A DNA stretch of 64,000 nt from Dreissena polymorpha (lineage: Eukaryota > Mollusca > Bivalvia > Myida > Dreissenidae): NCBI RefSeq assembly GCF_020536995.1, contig NC_068360.1:88491676-88555675 (forward strand). Direction: 5' to 3'. A program made the position numbers and the translations under genes. The notes under the pieces were generated by a model. It saw nothing but the letters and a program-made list of their open reading frames with translations, did no database searches and had not been told where the DNA came from. Shown in pieces: positions 47,905-61,700 of this stretch. Position 1 is the stretch's first letter; each line of letters begins with the position of its first letter.

Positions 47905-49022
47905 TTAAGCATTTCAGTTAATCAATCTTGTTTTTTTTTCATTTGTGATTATTTGCATCATTCATTTGTTTTACTTCAAATTCTTAGACAACAACATTGG
48001 ACCAGTATAAAGGTGCCACAATTTATGTCTGTGCTGGTTAATAACTTATATAATCACATGTCAACTATTAATCATATCTTGGATACCATTATTAAATGCA
48101 CAAAATTATTAAGTTTTTATACTTCTCTATGTGGTTATTACTTTAAAAAATATTTATCTGTAAAGTGTACATTTACAAAATCAAACAACTATTGACTTTT
48201 TTAGACCAATAAGTCATTTTGTACACTTAATAGCATAGCCATAAAATCATTTATATGTTCAAACATTGTTCAGATAAACTGATTTCTCAAGAACGTATTA
48301 CTTAAAAAGTATGTTAAAGATAGATTTTAACAAATAATAAAATGTTCTTCGTATGTGGTAATTATATTATTATTTATTTACTAAGGTTATTGGGCTCAAC
48401 TGATACATAAGATCGCTATCCAGCATAACATTTGTTACAAAAATCCATAAACACGTAAGTGATAAAAAGTAAATAGTCACTCTTCATTATGTATGTAGAT
48501 TGTAGGATAAAATCTAAGCTAAGTTTTTCTCTCCTTAAATCTTTGTGTTTTATTTCGTAATTTGAAAAAAAATGATAGACATACTTAGTTTATGACCATC
48601 CTCAAAAGACATTGAAATCTACTAGTATAATGTAAATAAATTCATTATCTCTGAGAAAATGTAGTTACACTATATTATATAACATCAAATATATCTATTT
48701 TCTACAACCAAAACAGTATACAAACAAATAAATGAAGCAATATATAATAGAAATAATGATAATTCATCACAACTATTTGACTGTTATTGAATTAAAATGA
48801 AAAAAAAAGTTAAAAAGTTCTTAAAAATAAATCCAAGCAGTTTTAATACAAATCTGATATATATCTACTTTTTTTTTCAATAAACACTATCACAATTTTG
48901 AAGTTTGTTAGAATACGATCACATTTTGAGCATATAGTAAGCAGGAAAGTTCCATCTATTGCATATGCTATTGATGTGAATAGTAATCTGAGACTCTGTT
49001 TGCCCATTACACTGTTATACCT
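47905..49022. other. AT-rich intergenic DNA between the convergent scramblase and TPP2 genes
   Basis: Unique-looking AT-rich sequence with long T and A runs. No open frame with recognisable features. It probably includes TPP2 3'UTR sequence nearer 49.0-49.77 kb. Confidence 0.5.
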
Positions 49023-49026
49023 TTAA

Positions 49027-49253
49027 CCCTTATAAACGCATTTTGATGCATTTGAAGTCCTTTAAAAAATCAAATTAAATTAAAATCCTTTCTTAATAAA
49101 TTAAAGTTTGAAAGGCTTCATTTCCAACCCTAAGATAATGATGAGTAGCAAACAGCATAAAACCTGAACAGACTGTGAGTTACTGGCAGGCTGTTCTGGT
49201 TTTATGCTGGTTACATATAGCCATTTTCCCTTTGCTTCTGATGGGGGAGAGGG
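49027..49253. mobile_element. TTAA-flanked foldback MITE, family B, downstream of TPP2
   Basis: CCCTTATAAACGCATTTTGA to GGGGGAGAGGG; the right TTAA is decayed to TTAT. It lies about 500 bp beyond the TPP2 stop codon. Confidence 0.82.
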
Positions 49254-49770
49254 TTATTTATATCACAGCATGCCCCCTCTACTATTTAGTTTTTCTGCCC
49301 ATATTGCGGCAACATCTTTAAAAGATTTCATTATACACACACTTGCTATTTTGAGTTTGTAATAATATCATCAAAGATTTGTGTACATGTTGCAGAATCA
49401 GAGATTGGTCTACTGGATCAACTTTCTCAACAGTAATTTGCAACCATGCTGGCTTAAAGTTCTTAAATTTTCAAAAGAATAGCCAGCTTTAAAAATTAGC
49501 AATGAAAAATGATTTAAATTATCAAACACAAATTAACTTATAAATCAAGCTTTTAGTACACAATATTATCTATTGTCTTTAATCTTCCATATTATTTAAA
49601 TCAAATGGATACATGTCTTGAGAATATTAAACAGTATTTTCAAAGAATATTGCATTATGAAAACATTGAGCTACAGGTGCTAGTAATCCAGTAATAATAT
49701 TACAAAGGTGAAAGTTTTTAATTGAAATCTTGGTCTGTCGCCCCTACTAGAATGCACGTGTCTGATGTAT

Positions 49771-52700
49771 CTAAAAGGGTCTGTAGGATGGAGGGTACTT
49801 CACCAGCAGCCAGTTGGAGAAGTGAGAGGTGCAGTGGTCCCAGCCCAGCTTGCCATATAGCTGTAACACAATGACATATTGCTGTAACACAATGGCATAC
49901 AGCTGTAACACAGTGACACATAGCTGTACAGAATGACATATAGCTGTAACACCGTGACATAGAGCTGTAACAAAAGAGAACCTTGTCAAAGGTACCATGA
50001 TGAAAAACTGTAAATCTTGATGTTAAGCAAGTGGCGTTATTGTTTGTCCCACATCACAAGTGTGATATGATATAAAACTAGAGCTTTGTCACAGACGTGA
50101 CGAATACCCCCGCATGCCGCATTGACACAGAATATTTTGCATGTTGTCTTCACAAAAAACAGCAGACACCATGCTCAATGTTAAAAACGCACTACGTTAC
50201 CCCGTGACCTGGTTTTTGACCCTGCATGGCCCATGTTCGAATGTGACCTACACATTATCTACATCCAGCTTCTGACAAAGTGTGGTGAAGATCGGTTGAA
50301 AACTGATTGAATTAGAGAGCAGACACCATGCTGAATGTGTAAAACGAACCAAGTGACCCAGTGACCTAGTTTTTGACCCGGCATGACCCATATTCGAACT
50401 TGACCTAAACATTATCTAGATACAACTTCTGACAAAGTTTGGTGAAGATCGGATGAAAACTATTTGAATTAGAGAGCGGACACCATGCTCAATGTTTAAA
50501 ACGCACTAAGTGACCCCATGACCTAGTTTTGGACCTGCCATGACCCATGTTCGAACTTGGCCTAGACATCATCTAGATACAACTTCTGACCAAGTTTGGT
50601 GAAGCTCTGATGAAAACTGCTTGAATTAGAGAGCGGACAACATGCTGAATGTTTATAACGCACTAAGTGACCCCGTGACCTAGTTTTTGACCCGGCAAGG
50701 CCCATGTTCGAACTTGGCCTAGATATCATCTAGATACAACATCTGACCAAGTTTGGTGAAGATCAGATGAAAACTACTTGAATTAGAGAGCGGACACGGA
50801 CCGACCGACCAACAGACCGACCGACTGACAAGCTCACTCCTATATACCTCCCTAAACTTCTTTTAGAGGGGGTATAATGAAGGTACAAAACTCTGAACCA
50901 AACTGGATGTAGCTGTATTACTGATTACACAGAAAATTAATATGGGTATTAAAAAAAAGATTCCCCACGGCCGACTTAGTGGACATCGCGTAAGCAAGAA
51001 TTGTGGTATAGTTGATCTGCAGTGTATCTTGCTAAGAGGCAGCAACAAGGTGGCAACAACAATAAAATCTTCCCATGACGCTGTAACCCAATCACAACAA
51101 TATCAATACCTTGCTATATAGCTGTAGCTAAGTGACAAAAATTATGAATACATTGCAAAGTAGCTGTAAAACAGTGCCAAGAATATGAATATATTGCCAT
51201 ATAGTTGTAACAGAGTGACAACAAAATCAATATATTGCCAAAAATAACTATATGAATATCTTGCAGTGTAACTGTAACAATGTGATAACTATATGAGCCT
51301 TGTTCTGAGAAACATGTGCATAAAGTGTCATTCCAGATTAGCCTGTGCAGTCCGCACAGGCTAATCAGGGACGACACTTTCCGCCTAAACTTGATTTTCA
51401 GTAAGGAGGGACTTCCTTAAAACAAAAAATACCATTAAAACGGAAAGTGTCGTCCCTGATTAGCCTGTGCGAACTGCACAGGCTAATCTGGGACGACACT
51501 TTACGCACATGCATTAAGCCCAGTTTTCTCAGAGCGAGGTTCATATAAATACATTTATCTTGAAGCTCAGACACTGGTATCTCACCTCAATCAGCTTCTG
51601 CTCAAGGTCTTTGCTGGGTTTGTCCTCCAGCTGTTTCAAGGTCAGCTTCAGAGCTCTCCCGTAGTGTTCACACACCATTGCATACTTGATGGACAGAGGA
51701 AGCACCTGAAAAGCGTGTTTAACATAAGGTGAAAACGTGTGCAGGGTGTTTACCATGTTTTTTAGGCAAAACTTTTAATACATATAATTAAATAGAAATG
51801 TGTTCTATGAACACAAATGCAGCGAATATTCATAAAGACCCTGAAAACAAATGCAACGTATCATTTCAATACAAGTACATTGTAGTAGATATATTGATAT
51901 TCAGAAGTTGCAGGTTAACCTTTACCAATTTTTAAAGCACACAAAGCGGCATTATTCTGAAAAAATTGCAGGTCAGAATAATGGAACTCAGTCAGTGACC
52001 TCACATAATTACCCAAACACAAGTTTCAATTGAGTTTTATTGAATACCTGCACAAGAAAAAGTGATATGGTGTTCTAAGTACAAAAGGGCCATTATTTTG
52101 CTAACTCCGCTAATATATGTATGAAGTTTCAATTGAATACTTGATATTTAGAGGTTGTCTGTTTACCTTAACCAAAGCATTACACAGATGGCAACATAGA
52201 CACTTGAGTGAGAAGAATAGCTTGGTAAATAGTCCAACTACAAAGGGCATTTCTTTGGCTAGTTAAGATAAGATGATAAAAACTGCACATGCAAAATTTC
52301 ATATCAAAAGGAACAATGCAATGTTATATGTTGTACGTAGAAAAGTGTCAAGCGATCTTGCATTGTGTCTGCTGACCCTAATCCATGGTGATTCTTGTAT
52401 ACCCTCTCTATAACCTGTGGACACATCCATGGTGATTCTTGTATACCCTCTCTATAACTTGAGTCATGTTCTGGGAAAACTGGGATTTTATGCATGTGTG
52501 TAGAGTAACCTCCCAGATTAGCCTGTGAGTCTGCAAAGCTAATCAGGGAGAACACTTTCTGCTTTAATGGTATTTTTCACATAAAAGTCCTTTTATAGCA
52601 AAAATCCAGTTTAGGCGCAAAGTGTTGTCCCTGATAGGCCAGTCTTCCCAGAATGAGGCTCTCTTCAGCTACCTTGGTGTCAGTGAGATCGGTCCACTTG

Positions 52701-55700
52701 GCTAACTCCACCATGGTGGTGTCAAGGTCTCCCCGTGTCACATTCTCCCCCTGCCAGTTGTTGAAAAGCACATCAGCCTGCGCAGTGCCCAGCTTCAGTA
52801 GCGCAGTCAGGATCTCGGACTTCTTCTCTTCTTGCTTACTGTGGGAGTCAGATTATGCCATATATGTTGGTTAAACTTGGTTGCCATGGCGTAGTGGATA
52901 TGGTGTCTGCCTGGCAGCGGTGAGGTCAGGGGTTAAATCCCCACTGTGGGGGCGTTCTTTAGATTACATCACAAAGACACCAAGTACTAATTCTTCTAAG
53001 GAAATGGCTGTGAGGGCGTTCTTTAGATTACGTCACAAAGACACCAAGTACTAATTCTTCCAAGGAAATGGCTGTGAGGGCGTTCTTTAGATTACGTCAC
53101 AAAGACACCAAGTACTAATTCTACCAAGGAAATGGCTGTGAGGGCGCTCTTTAGATTACGTCACAAAGACACCAAGTACTAATTCTACTAAGGAAATGGC
53201 TGTGAGGGCGCTCTTTAGATTACGTCACAAAGACACCAAGTACTAATTCTACCAAGGAAATGGCTGTGAGGGCGCTCTTTAGATTACGTCACAAAGACAC
53301 CAAGTACTAATTCTTCCAAGGAAATGGCTGTGAGGGCGTTCTTTAGATTACGTCACAAAGACACCAAGTACTAATTCTACCAAGGAAATGGCTGTGAGGG
53401 CGCTCTTTAGATTACGTCACAAAGACACCAAGTACTAATTCTACCAAGGAAATGGCTGTGAGGGCGTTCTTTAGATTACGTCACAAAGACACCAAGTACT
53501 AATTCTTCCAAGGAAATGGACCTAACAGCTTTACAATAACCCTTCTGCTTTTGATCCATTAATTTTATTTAACTTTTATATCAAAACTGATTGGTCCAGA
53601 TTTCTAGACTTTTCAGCCGGACAATTGGCTTAATCTGTTGTTTTGTCAATCAAAAATAACATTTTTAAAATTAATGTAACAAGACAAAAACCATTGATGT
53701 TATTATTTGACAAGCAATATTCCTTTGCTCTATCTTTAGAACAATAGTAACGCATGTTTAATTGACTTCCAAATTTAAGCATAAAGAGTGTCAGAAAACT
53801 CAGAATATATACAGTTCATGCGGAACAGCATATTTTTCAACATTTCATTTTTATTCAAAAATTTTGTAGGAAAATTTTAACTCACACTTTTGTCTGGCTG
53901 GCATCTGCATGTATGTCGCTCTTGATGGCAAAGTACGCGAGCACCGAAACCTTGTCAATCTTGGACAGCACAACTTTGGCTGTGTCAATTATCTCTCCTA
54001 TATGCTTGGCTCTATCCTGGTAACAATGCAAATACATTATGAACCGAAAACTAGTAACTCTATATTAAGAAATCTTAAATACATCTTACATCTTAAAAAA
54101 ATAAATTTGTTCTCAGAACAACAGATACATTAATGTTCTGCTGTCATCACAAAATATTGACACACTTCATTGTCCATACTTTATAAGTTTATTAGTGATA
54201 ATGAAAAATTGAATAGAATGTGACATTATGAAAGCTGCAATGAGTTAAGTTGAATATGTATATATTATGCAAGTCGGATGCACTATGAATACACTGCATA
54301 ACTTGTAATTGGTTACTGTCAAATGAAATATCTGCAGCTTAAGTTATTGGATCTGTTGCAATGAATGAACTGTAGTTTTAGTCATAGGTTATGAAGCAAT
54401 GAATAAACTTCAGCTTTAGTCATGGGTTTAGCAATGCTTGATTTTAAGTTGTGTTCACTCTTCATGATGCAATTAGTGAATAGCAGCCTACCTTTTCCTG
54501 GTCCAGTGCATTCAGCCTAGCCAGGTACACTGGTATATGGTCCGGGTACTCTTTTAGAAGCTCTCCATACAATGGATCCTCTACATCCAGTCTGAAACAT
54601 GGTCACATATGAACAGTCAGATGCACTCCTTGCTGAATGGTGTTCTGGGAAAACTGGGCTTAATGCATGTGAGTTAACCCTTTGCATGCTGGGAAATTTG
54701 TCGTCTGCTAAAATGTTGTCTGCTAAATATCTAAAATTAGCATTTTCTTCGATTTTTTTCAAAGAATACTATCAGAATAGCAAACAGTTTGGATCCTGAT
54801 GAGACGCCACGTTTTGTGGCGTCTCATCTGGATCCAAACTGTTTGCACAGGCCTTCAAAATTCGGTTCCCGCACTGAAAGAGTTAAGTGTTGTCCCAGAT
54901 AAGCCTGTGCAGTCCACACAGGTAAAGCTGGGAACAGCACTTTCTATTTTAATGAAATTTTTTATTTATGTGAAGTCTCTTTATACAATATTCAGACTAG
55001 GTAGAATTTGTTGTTCCTGATTAGCCTGCACTGACTGCACAGGCTAATCTGGGACAACACTTAATACAAATGCATTAAGCCCACTTTTCCCAGACCGAGG
55101 CTTTTCATAATACAATATTAAACAGGGTAAGTAAAGTGTTATTGAACAAGAGCATAGCTGTATGATGACATAATCTTCTTATTTACATGACATCATTTAG
55201 CCATTTCTTTGAAACATATGAACAACTATGGACAATGTCCCAAAACTACAGGCACCACATGAGCTTGCTCAGCCAGAGTGTGAGGTAACATGTAATATGT
55301 TAAGATTGCATACATCATTAATGCCTATCTAGAAATAAAAAGTATGAAGCAACAGGTGTTATCATGTATGAAGCTACAAACAATTTACAACAAAACATTT
55401 ATATTTATCAGAAACAGGTACTATTCAAGATATTATTCAGCCTTGGATTTCGCTTTCAAACAAACCTTATGAGACAATTTCATTCAGAATTTTCAGCAAA
55501 TAATGTTTAAATCAAACATGAAATATCATGTCCTACTCACTTCAATAAGAAGCTTCATATTTCTCTCTTCTACATGGAAGAACACTTGACTTTCAAAGCT
55601 TTCTTACTCCGACAACCAGCTTATTTTCCAAACATCTCTCACTTACTTACAGAATCACCTTATTTGCAGACCTCATAGGGCTCAACATTAACCTAAAAAC

Positions 55701-58700
55701 CAACTTGCCCTATCGGACAAGTACTTAAAAAATCTACTTGCTCTGAACGTTAAGCCACTTGCCCAAACATGAAATTTCACATTAACTGTAAACCTCATAT
55801 CTTTATAAATAAAGATCAAATTGATACATGTACACCACAAAACCTTTTTTATTTTTGCACATTTAACAAAATGATTACAGCATTTAAAGTCTCATTAAAG
55901 ACTTGATGTAGATTTGTGCAAATGTTTGATTATTAATGGATGATTTTTCTGTGCATTTTTATTGGATTCTGCAGACTTACAGTTACTTGTAAAGCCAAAG
56001 CTAAATAAATTAGACATTTCTCAACTGCTAACAGCACTGTTAACAATACATGAACCATAACAAACATGTTAATTGATGCAAAGCAAAAGTTTTTGAAAAT
56101 GTATGTAGCAAAATATTAAATATATATACCGAAGCTATTTTTTGTTGTTTTTATATAGTTATATAATTTTAGTAGTTGTCTTCGATGACTGAAAACACCA
56201 ACGATGTCATTTGTAACTATATAGTAATGAAAAAGATAAACGCAATAGCATTTGAAAGCCAATGTATGGAATCCCAAGCCATTTACAGTGTTTCTAAAAA
56301 TAAGTTTGAAAATGCATGCGCACCATGCATAATTAGTTCGGACTTCCACAAACAACAATTGCTGAGTTAAATTTGTGCATTTAGGCGAATAGTTTGTGAT
56401 TATTTGTACTATTTAACCTAAGAAACACACGTTCTTCTTTGCTCTTTGTTTTCACTTGCCCGGGCAGACAACTAGATTATAAAATAACTTGCCCGGACCC
56501 AACTTTTACTTGCCATGGGCAATCGGACAACTGCTAATGTTGAGCCCTGCCTCACTCCCTTACTTATACAACCAGCTTATTTTCAGACCTCCCTCCCTTA
56601 CTTAAACAACCAGATTATTTTCAGACCTCTCTCACTAACTTATACAACCAGCTTATTTTCAGACCTCCCTCCCTTCCTTACTTATACAACCAACTTATAT
56701 TCAGACCTCCCTCCGTTACTTGTACAAACCAGCTTATTTTCAGACCTCTCTCCCTTACTAATACAACAAGATTATTTTCAGACCTCCCCCCCTTACTTAT
56801 ACAACCAGCTTATTTTCAGACCTCCCTCTCTTTCTTATGCACCCAGCTTATTTTCAGAAATTCCTCCCTTACTTATACAACCAGCTTATTTTCCGACCTC
56901 TCCCCCCTTACTTATACATCCAGCTTACTTTCAGACCTCCCTCCCTTACTTATACAACCAGGTTATTTTCAGACCTCTCTACCTTACTTATACATTTAGC
57001 TTATTTTCAGGCCTCCCTCCCTTACTTATACAACCAGCTTATTTTCAGACCTCTCTCACTTATACAACCAGCTTATTTTCAGACCTTTCTTACTTATACA
57101 ACCAGCTTATTTTCAGACCTCTCTAACTTATACAACCAGCTTATTTTCAGACCTCCCTCCCTAACTTATACAACCAGCTTACTTTCAGACCTCTCTCCCT
57201 TACTTATACAATCAGCTTATTTTCAGACATCCCTCCCTTACTTATGCAACCAGCTTATTTTCAGACATCTCTCACTTACTTAGACAACCAGGTTATTTTC
57301 AGACCTCTCTAACTTATACAACTTGCTTATTTTCAGACCTCTCTCACTTATACAACCAGCTTATTTTCAGACCTCTCTCACCTATACAACCAGCTTATTT
57401 TTAGACCTCTCTCACTTACTTGGACAACCAGGTTATTTTTAGATCTCTCTGAGCCTCTTGAAATTTCTCGTCTGGGGTTTTCTCAGCAAAGTCATCGGTC
57501 TTGGATTTGTCTTTACCATTTTTGCCATTCTTTTTAGCTGCCTCAGTTATCACATATTTAAACGGTATTGCACACTGCAAAGATTTTGTTTCCTATGTGA
57601 AAATAAACATGGCACACAAAGTAAGTATGGCATGCGAAAATAAATACTAGCATGGCACGCTAATAAAATGTATTATAGTCATTTGAAGGTGGTAAGTATC
57701 AATTGATAAACAATCTATCTTTGAATTATGAAAGTTCAATAACAAATATCCATGTCACATAGTGTTTTATCATATCTTTAATTAAGTGAGCTATTTTAAG
57801 ATTCTAGTAAAATTGTGATTAGTGGACAATAAGGAGTGGAAAACATAATTTTATTGATGCCGAATCCTGAATTGCAAAGTATCAAGCGTTTAAGGGTAAC
57901 GCTTTATATACAATAAAACACTTGTGTTGTACTGTTTGAACGTATGCTTTTTTAAATTTTCTTATGGAATGTTTTTCATGTTTTTTAGAAATGTTTTTCG
58001 CTTTCTTAAGTAATATTTTTCACTTTCAAAAGGAATGTTTTTCACTTTCTTACAAAATGTATTTCACTTTCTAACAAAATGTTTTCCACTTTCTTAAGAA
58101 GTGTGTTCACTTTCTTAACAAATGTTTTTCACTTTCAAAAGGAATGTTGTTCACTTCCTTATGAAATCTTAACCCACACCTGTTTCTTTGCTGGGTCTTC
58201 TTTCAGTAGGTTAAGGGTTCCTGAGAGGTAGCAACCTGGGGACGCTGTCTTTGCCATAGGGATCCTGAAAACAGGGGACAGTTTGATTTGAAGGGTTGCC
58301 AGTAGAGCTGACACCATGGAATTCTTATATATCTTGATACCAAACATCACTGGAAATATGTATATATTGTCAAAAAACGAAATTGGAGAAAACCCATACA
58401 ATTACTGCATCCGCCAGTGAACACGACTGCCACTTTAAGTCTGACAGAATAAAATTGAACAAACATAAAGTAAATAACAGTACTTTAATACACAGTATTT
58501 TCCCAGCGCTTCCGTTAGCTTTTTACCTGATAATCCAGTATTATTACGATTTCTATTTTCCAAACCAAAGTACAGCCAATATTGACGTCCGCAAACATCC
58601 GCCATTTTACGCAAGTGCATATACAATTTGAATTGTGGGATGGGGGAATTCCCATTGAATATGCGTTAATCACGTGACGCGATTTGAGAGCATAGAGCAC

Positions 58701-61700
58701 TGTTCATATTTAGTAATTACGACAAATCAATGACTGAATTTTAAATGTTACATGTACCTCCTTTCATTATGACAATTTATGCTTTTTATAGGAAAATTTT
58801 CTATAAAAACCATTAATTGTCATTATGAAATATATTCTTAAATTATACTTGATAACACTTAGTATTGACAATGATATGTAAGGACCTACCAACATATACA
58901 ATCTTTATCAAAATTACATTTGCAACAGCTTTTTAAATTCGCTTGTTCATACTGCCAAACTACCGGGTAATTATTATTACTACATCTATAATTCAGCCAG
59001 CAATCTTAATCAATAAATTCTGTTACAAGAAGCTGCAACAGTGGACCACTTGACATGGATGCATTGTTGTCTAAAGGGTACAGTGAGAATTTGAATTTTA
59101 ATATAAAAAAGAAAAACTGCAAATCACAAGGCCCTGTTTAATTTTGTAATTTTACAAAAAAGGACAAGAATTCCTTACTGAATAATTCAATTGTGACTGT
59201 AGCATTAGAATAAAACGATTCTGTAAAAGCTTTACGAAAATGTCATGCACATTATAGGAACAGCACAGAATCTTTTATAAGTAACTTTCAACAAAAGGGC
59301 ATTAACTCCTTACAACTGTGATACCTTGACAACATGTGCTGTAGCACTTAGAGATTATCATTATGTTAAAATTTGATGAAAATCACATGCAAAATGTAGA
59401 AGTTGTGCATACCATTTTTATATCCCTACTTTTGGCGAGGTTTATAAACTGGGTGGAAAAGCTTACAGTACTTAAATAGTTTTAATGACTTTTTCCCTTT
59501 AAGTATGACCTTGACCTTTGAAGTTTGGAGACGGTCTTTACAAGCCAAATTATGTCTCCTTATTAGTGGTATGTTATAAAAATATTTCATGATGAATGAC
59601 AAATGTACAGTTCGTACAAGCTGTCATATTGCCAAAGTGGATCTTTGACCTCAAAGTGTGACCGTGACCTTCAAATATCGGCGATGAGTTTTACCAGAGA
59701 CACATCTTCTTATGATTGTTCACATCTGTGGTAAGTTATTTTCAATATCCATAAAAATATGGCAAATTTAGGGACGAGACTGGAATTTCCTGACAGACAT
59801 TCAGACTTACACACCAACAGTGCGATTGCTATACGGCCTTCTTTGAAGGGAGGCAACAACTTTCACCTACACTTTACTCATTGCATAGAGCACTTACCCC
59901 TGGCATTGAAAGTAGCAAGCTTGAGTTCTTATATTATTTTCTAAAACCAAGAAAATATGAAAGCCTGCTTGTACCTAACCTTTTACCACTTAGATACCTA
60001 TTATGACACATTTGTAGTCCCTTAGAAAGTTAAATTTAATTAAAGACCTTTCTTACTAGACTCAAGTTTTAAGAGCTTCGTTTATAGCCCTTAGATGCCG
60101 ATAAGCAGCAAACAGCATAAAACCTGAACAGACTGCGAGTTACTCGTAGGCTGTTCTGGTTTTATGCTGTTTGCACATAGCCATTTTCACTTTGCTTCTG
60201 AGTGGGAAAGGTTTAACCTAAAATTTTAGCCAGCCCAGATCAAAGTTCACCACTGCAGGGTATACACAGCTGGCACTTATTCCAGTACTGATATGAGTCT
60301 TGTTCTGGGGAAACTGGGCTAAATGCATGTGCGTCAAGTGTCATCCCAGATAAGCCTCTGCAATCTGCACAGGCTAATCAGGGAAGACGAAAGAAACGCT
60401 TTAATGGAATTTGTGATCAAAGGAGATCTCTTTTAGTTGAAATCCAGTATTATATCTGAGAAGTGTCCTCCCTGATTAGCCTGTGCAGACAACACAGGCT
60501 AATTGGAGATGACACTTTACGCACATGCGATAAGCCCAACTGCCACAGAACAAGGCTGATATTACATACTTGTCATAAGGGATTAAAGAAATGACCATAA
60601 AGTTGTCTTCAGGTATTGGAGAAGTGATTATTTACTTGTCATCAGGGATTGGAGCTGTGAACACGGGCACCAGTTCCGTGCGCCTCACGGTGAGAGAGCC
60701 GAGCTTCTTGCCCCCCGTGAGTGCAGCCTGCCAGGTCCCGTACAGGTCCAGGGTGTAGGGACTGGCCAGCTTATAGTGCAGCAGCAGTATCACAGACTTG
60801 AGTTTCTCCAGGGAGGCCTTCTTGTCATGACGAATCTGCACCAATATGGTGTAGTCGCCTTTCTCTAGCTTCACGTTGTACTGTAAGGGGTAGAAAAGCC
60901 CTGGATTATATACATTTTACGTCTTTTGAAATTGCACTGTAGGAGTTAGTGATGCGTTATATATATTTCACCACTGTTGAAATTGCACTGTTAGGAGTTA
61001 GTGATGGGTTATTTATATAACCCCACTTTGGGCAAAGTACTGTTAAGATTTATTGTACAGTTAGAAGGTAACAAGAGCTGCTTTGTAAAACAGTTATGCT
61101 CCTTCTATGCAAGAAGCAGTTCTTTATACTGATTTTTTTACTGATGATAAATGAAGTGAAAGATTCAAAATGGAACAGAAAAAGATAAGAAGGACATTTA
61201 AGATATAGAGGATATTTGTTCATGTCAGTGTAAGATCGTTTGTTATTTCACGAGTGATGGTAGAAAATATATTTTCACGAGTGGCCCTGACATGAACAAA
61301 TTTTCTGTTCCTTTTATGCCCCTTTTTCAAGAAAAAAATTATCAGCTGTTTCCCTTTTGCTGAAAAGTTACCCTTTCTCGGAGTTTCTCCCGTGGCGTGC
61401 CTCAATACATTGATATGACGTCATTTTGTTTACGAAATGACGTCATTTTGTTGACGAAAATACGTCATTATTCCAGGGAATTTCTTCAGTTAAACTCTTT
61501 AACAATGTAAATAAATGGTAAAAAAAGCATAAAACTAAAAGAAAACGTGTTGGATTCGGTGGAATATCAATTTTGTTTCACTTGTGATCATAGAAAAACA
61601 TAAACAAGGATATAAACAAGGGAAGTACATCTTGATATGATAATCTAAAAATAGAAAAAGGTTCCAAAAAATGTGTTATTTTCATCTGTGAAAAGAACAA

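Noticed and set aside
52930-53520. CRISPR-like appearance of regular repeats (also at 6.4, 16.8 and 62.0 kb)
   Set aside because: Eukaryotic intronic context, no unique spacers, and units that are contiguous rather than separated.
53888-54016. TPP2 exon ending at 53888 (AAA|gtgtga)
   Set aside because: That phase puts the next exon out of frame; the donor two bases further (AAAGT|gtgagt) has a better consensus and restores [17 protein letters not shown].
56515-57283. 203- and 148-aa plus-strand ORFs of [13 protein letters not shown] repeats
   Set aside because: Antisense reading of the TPP2 exon-junction minisatellite.
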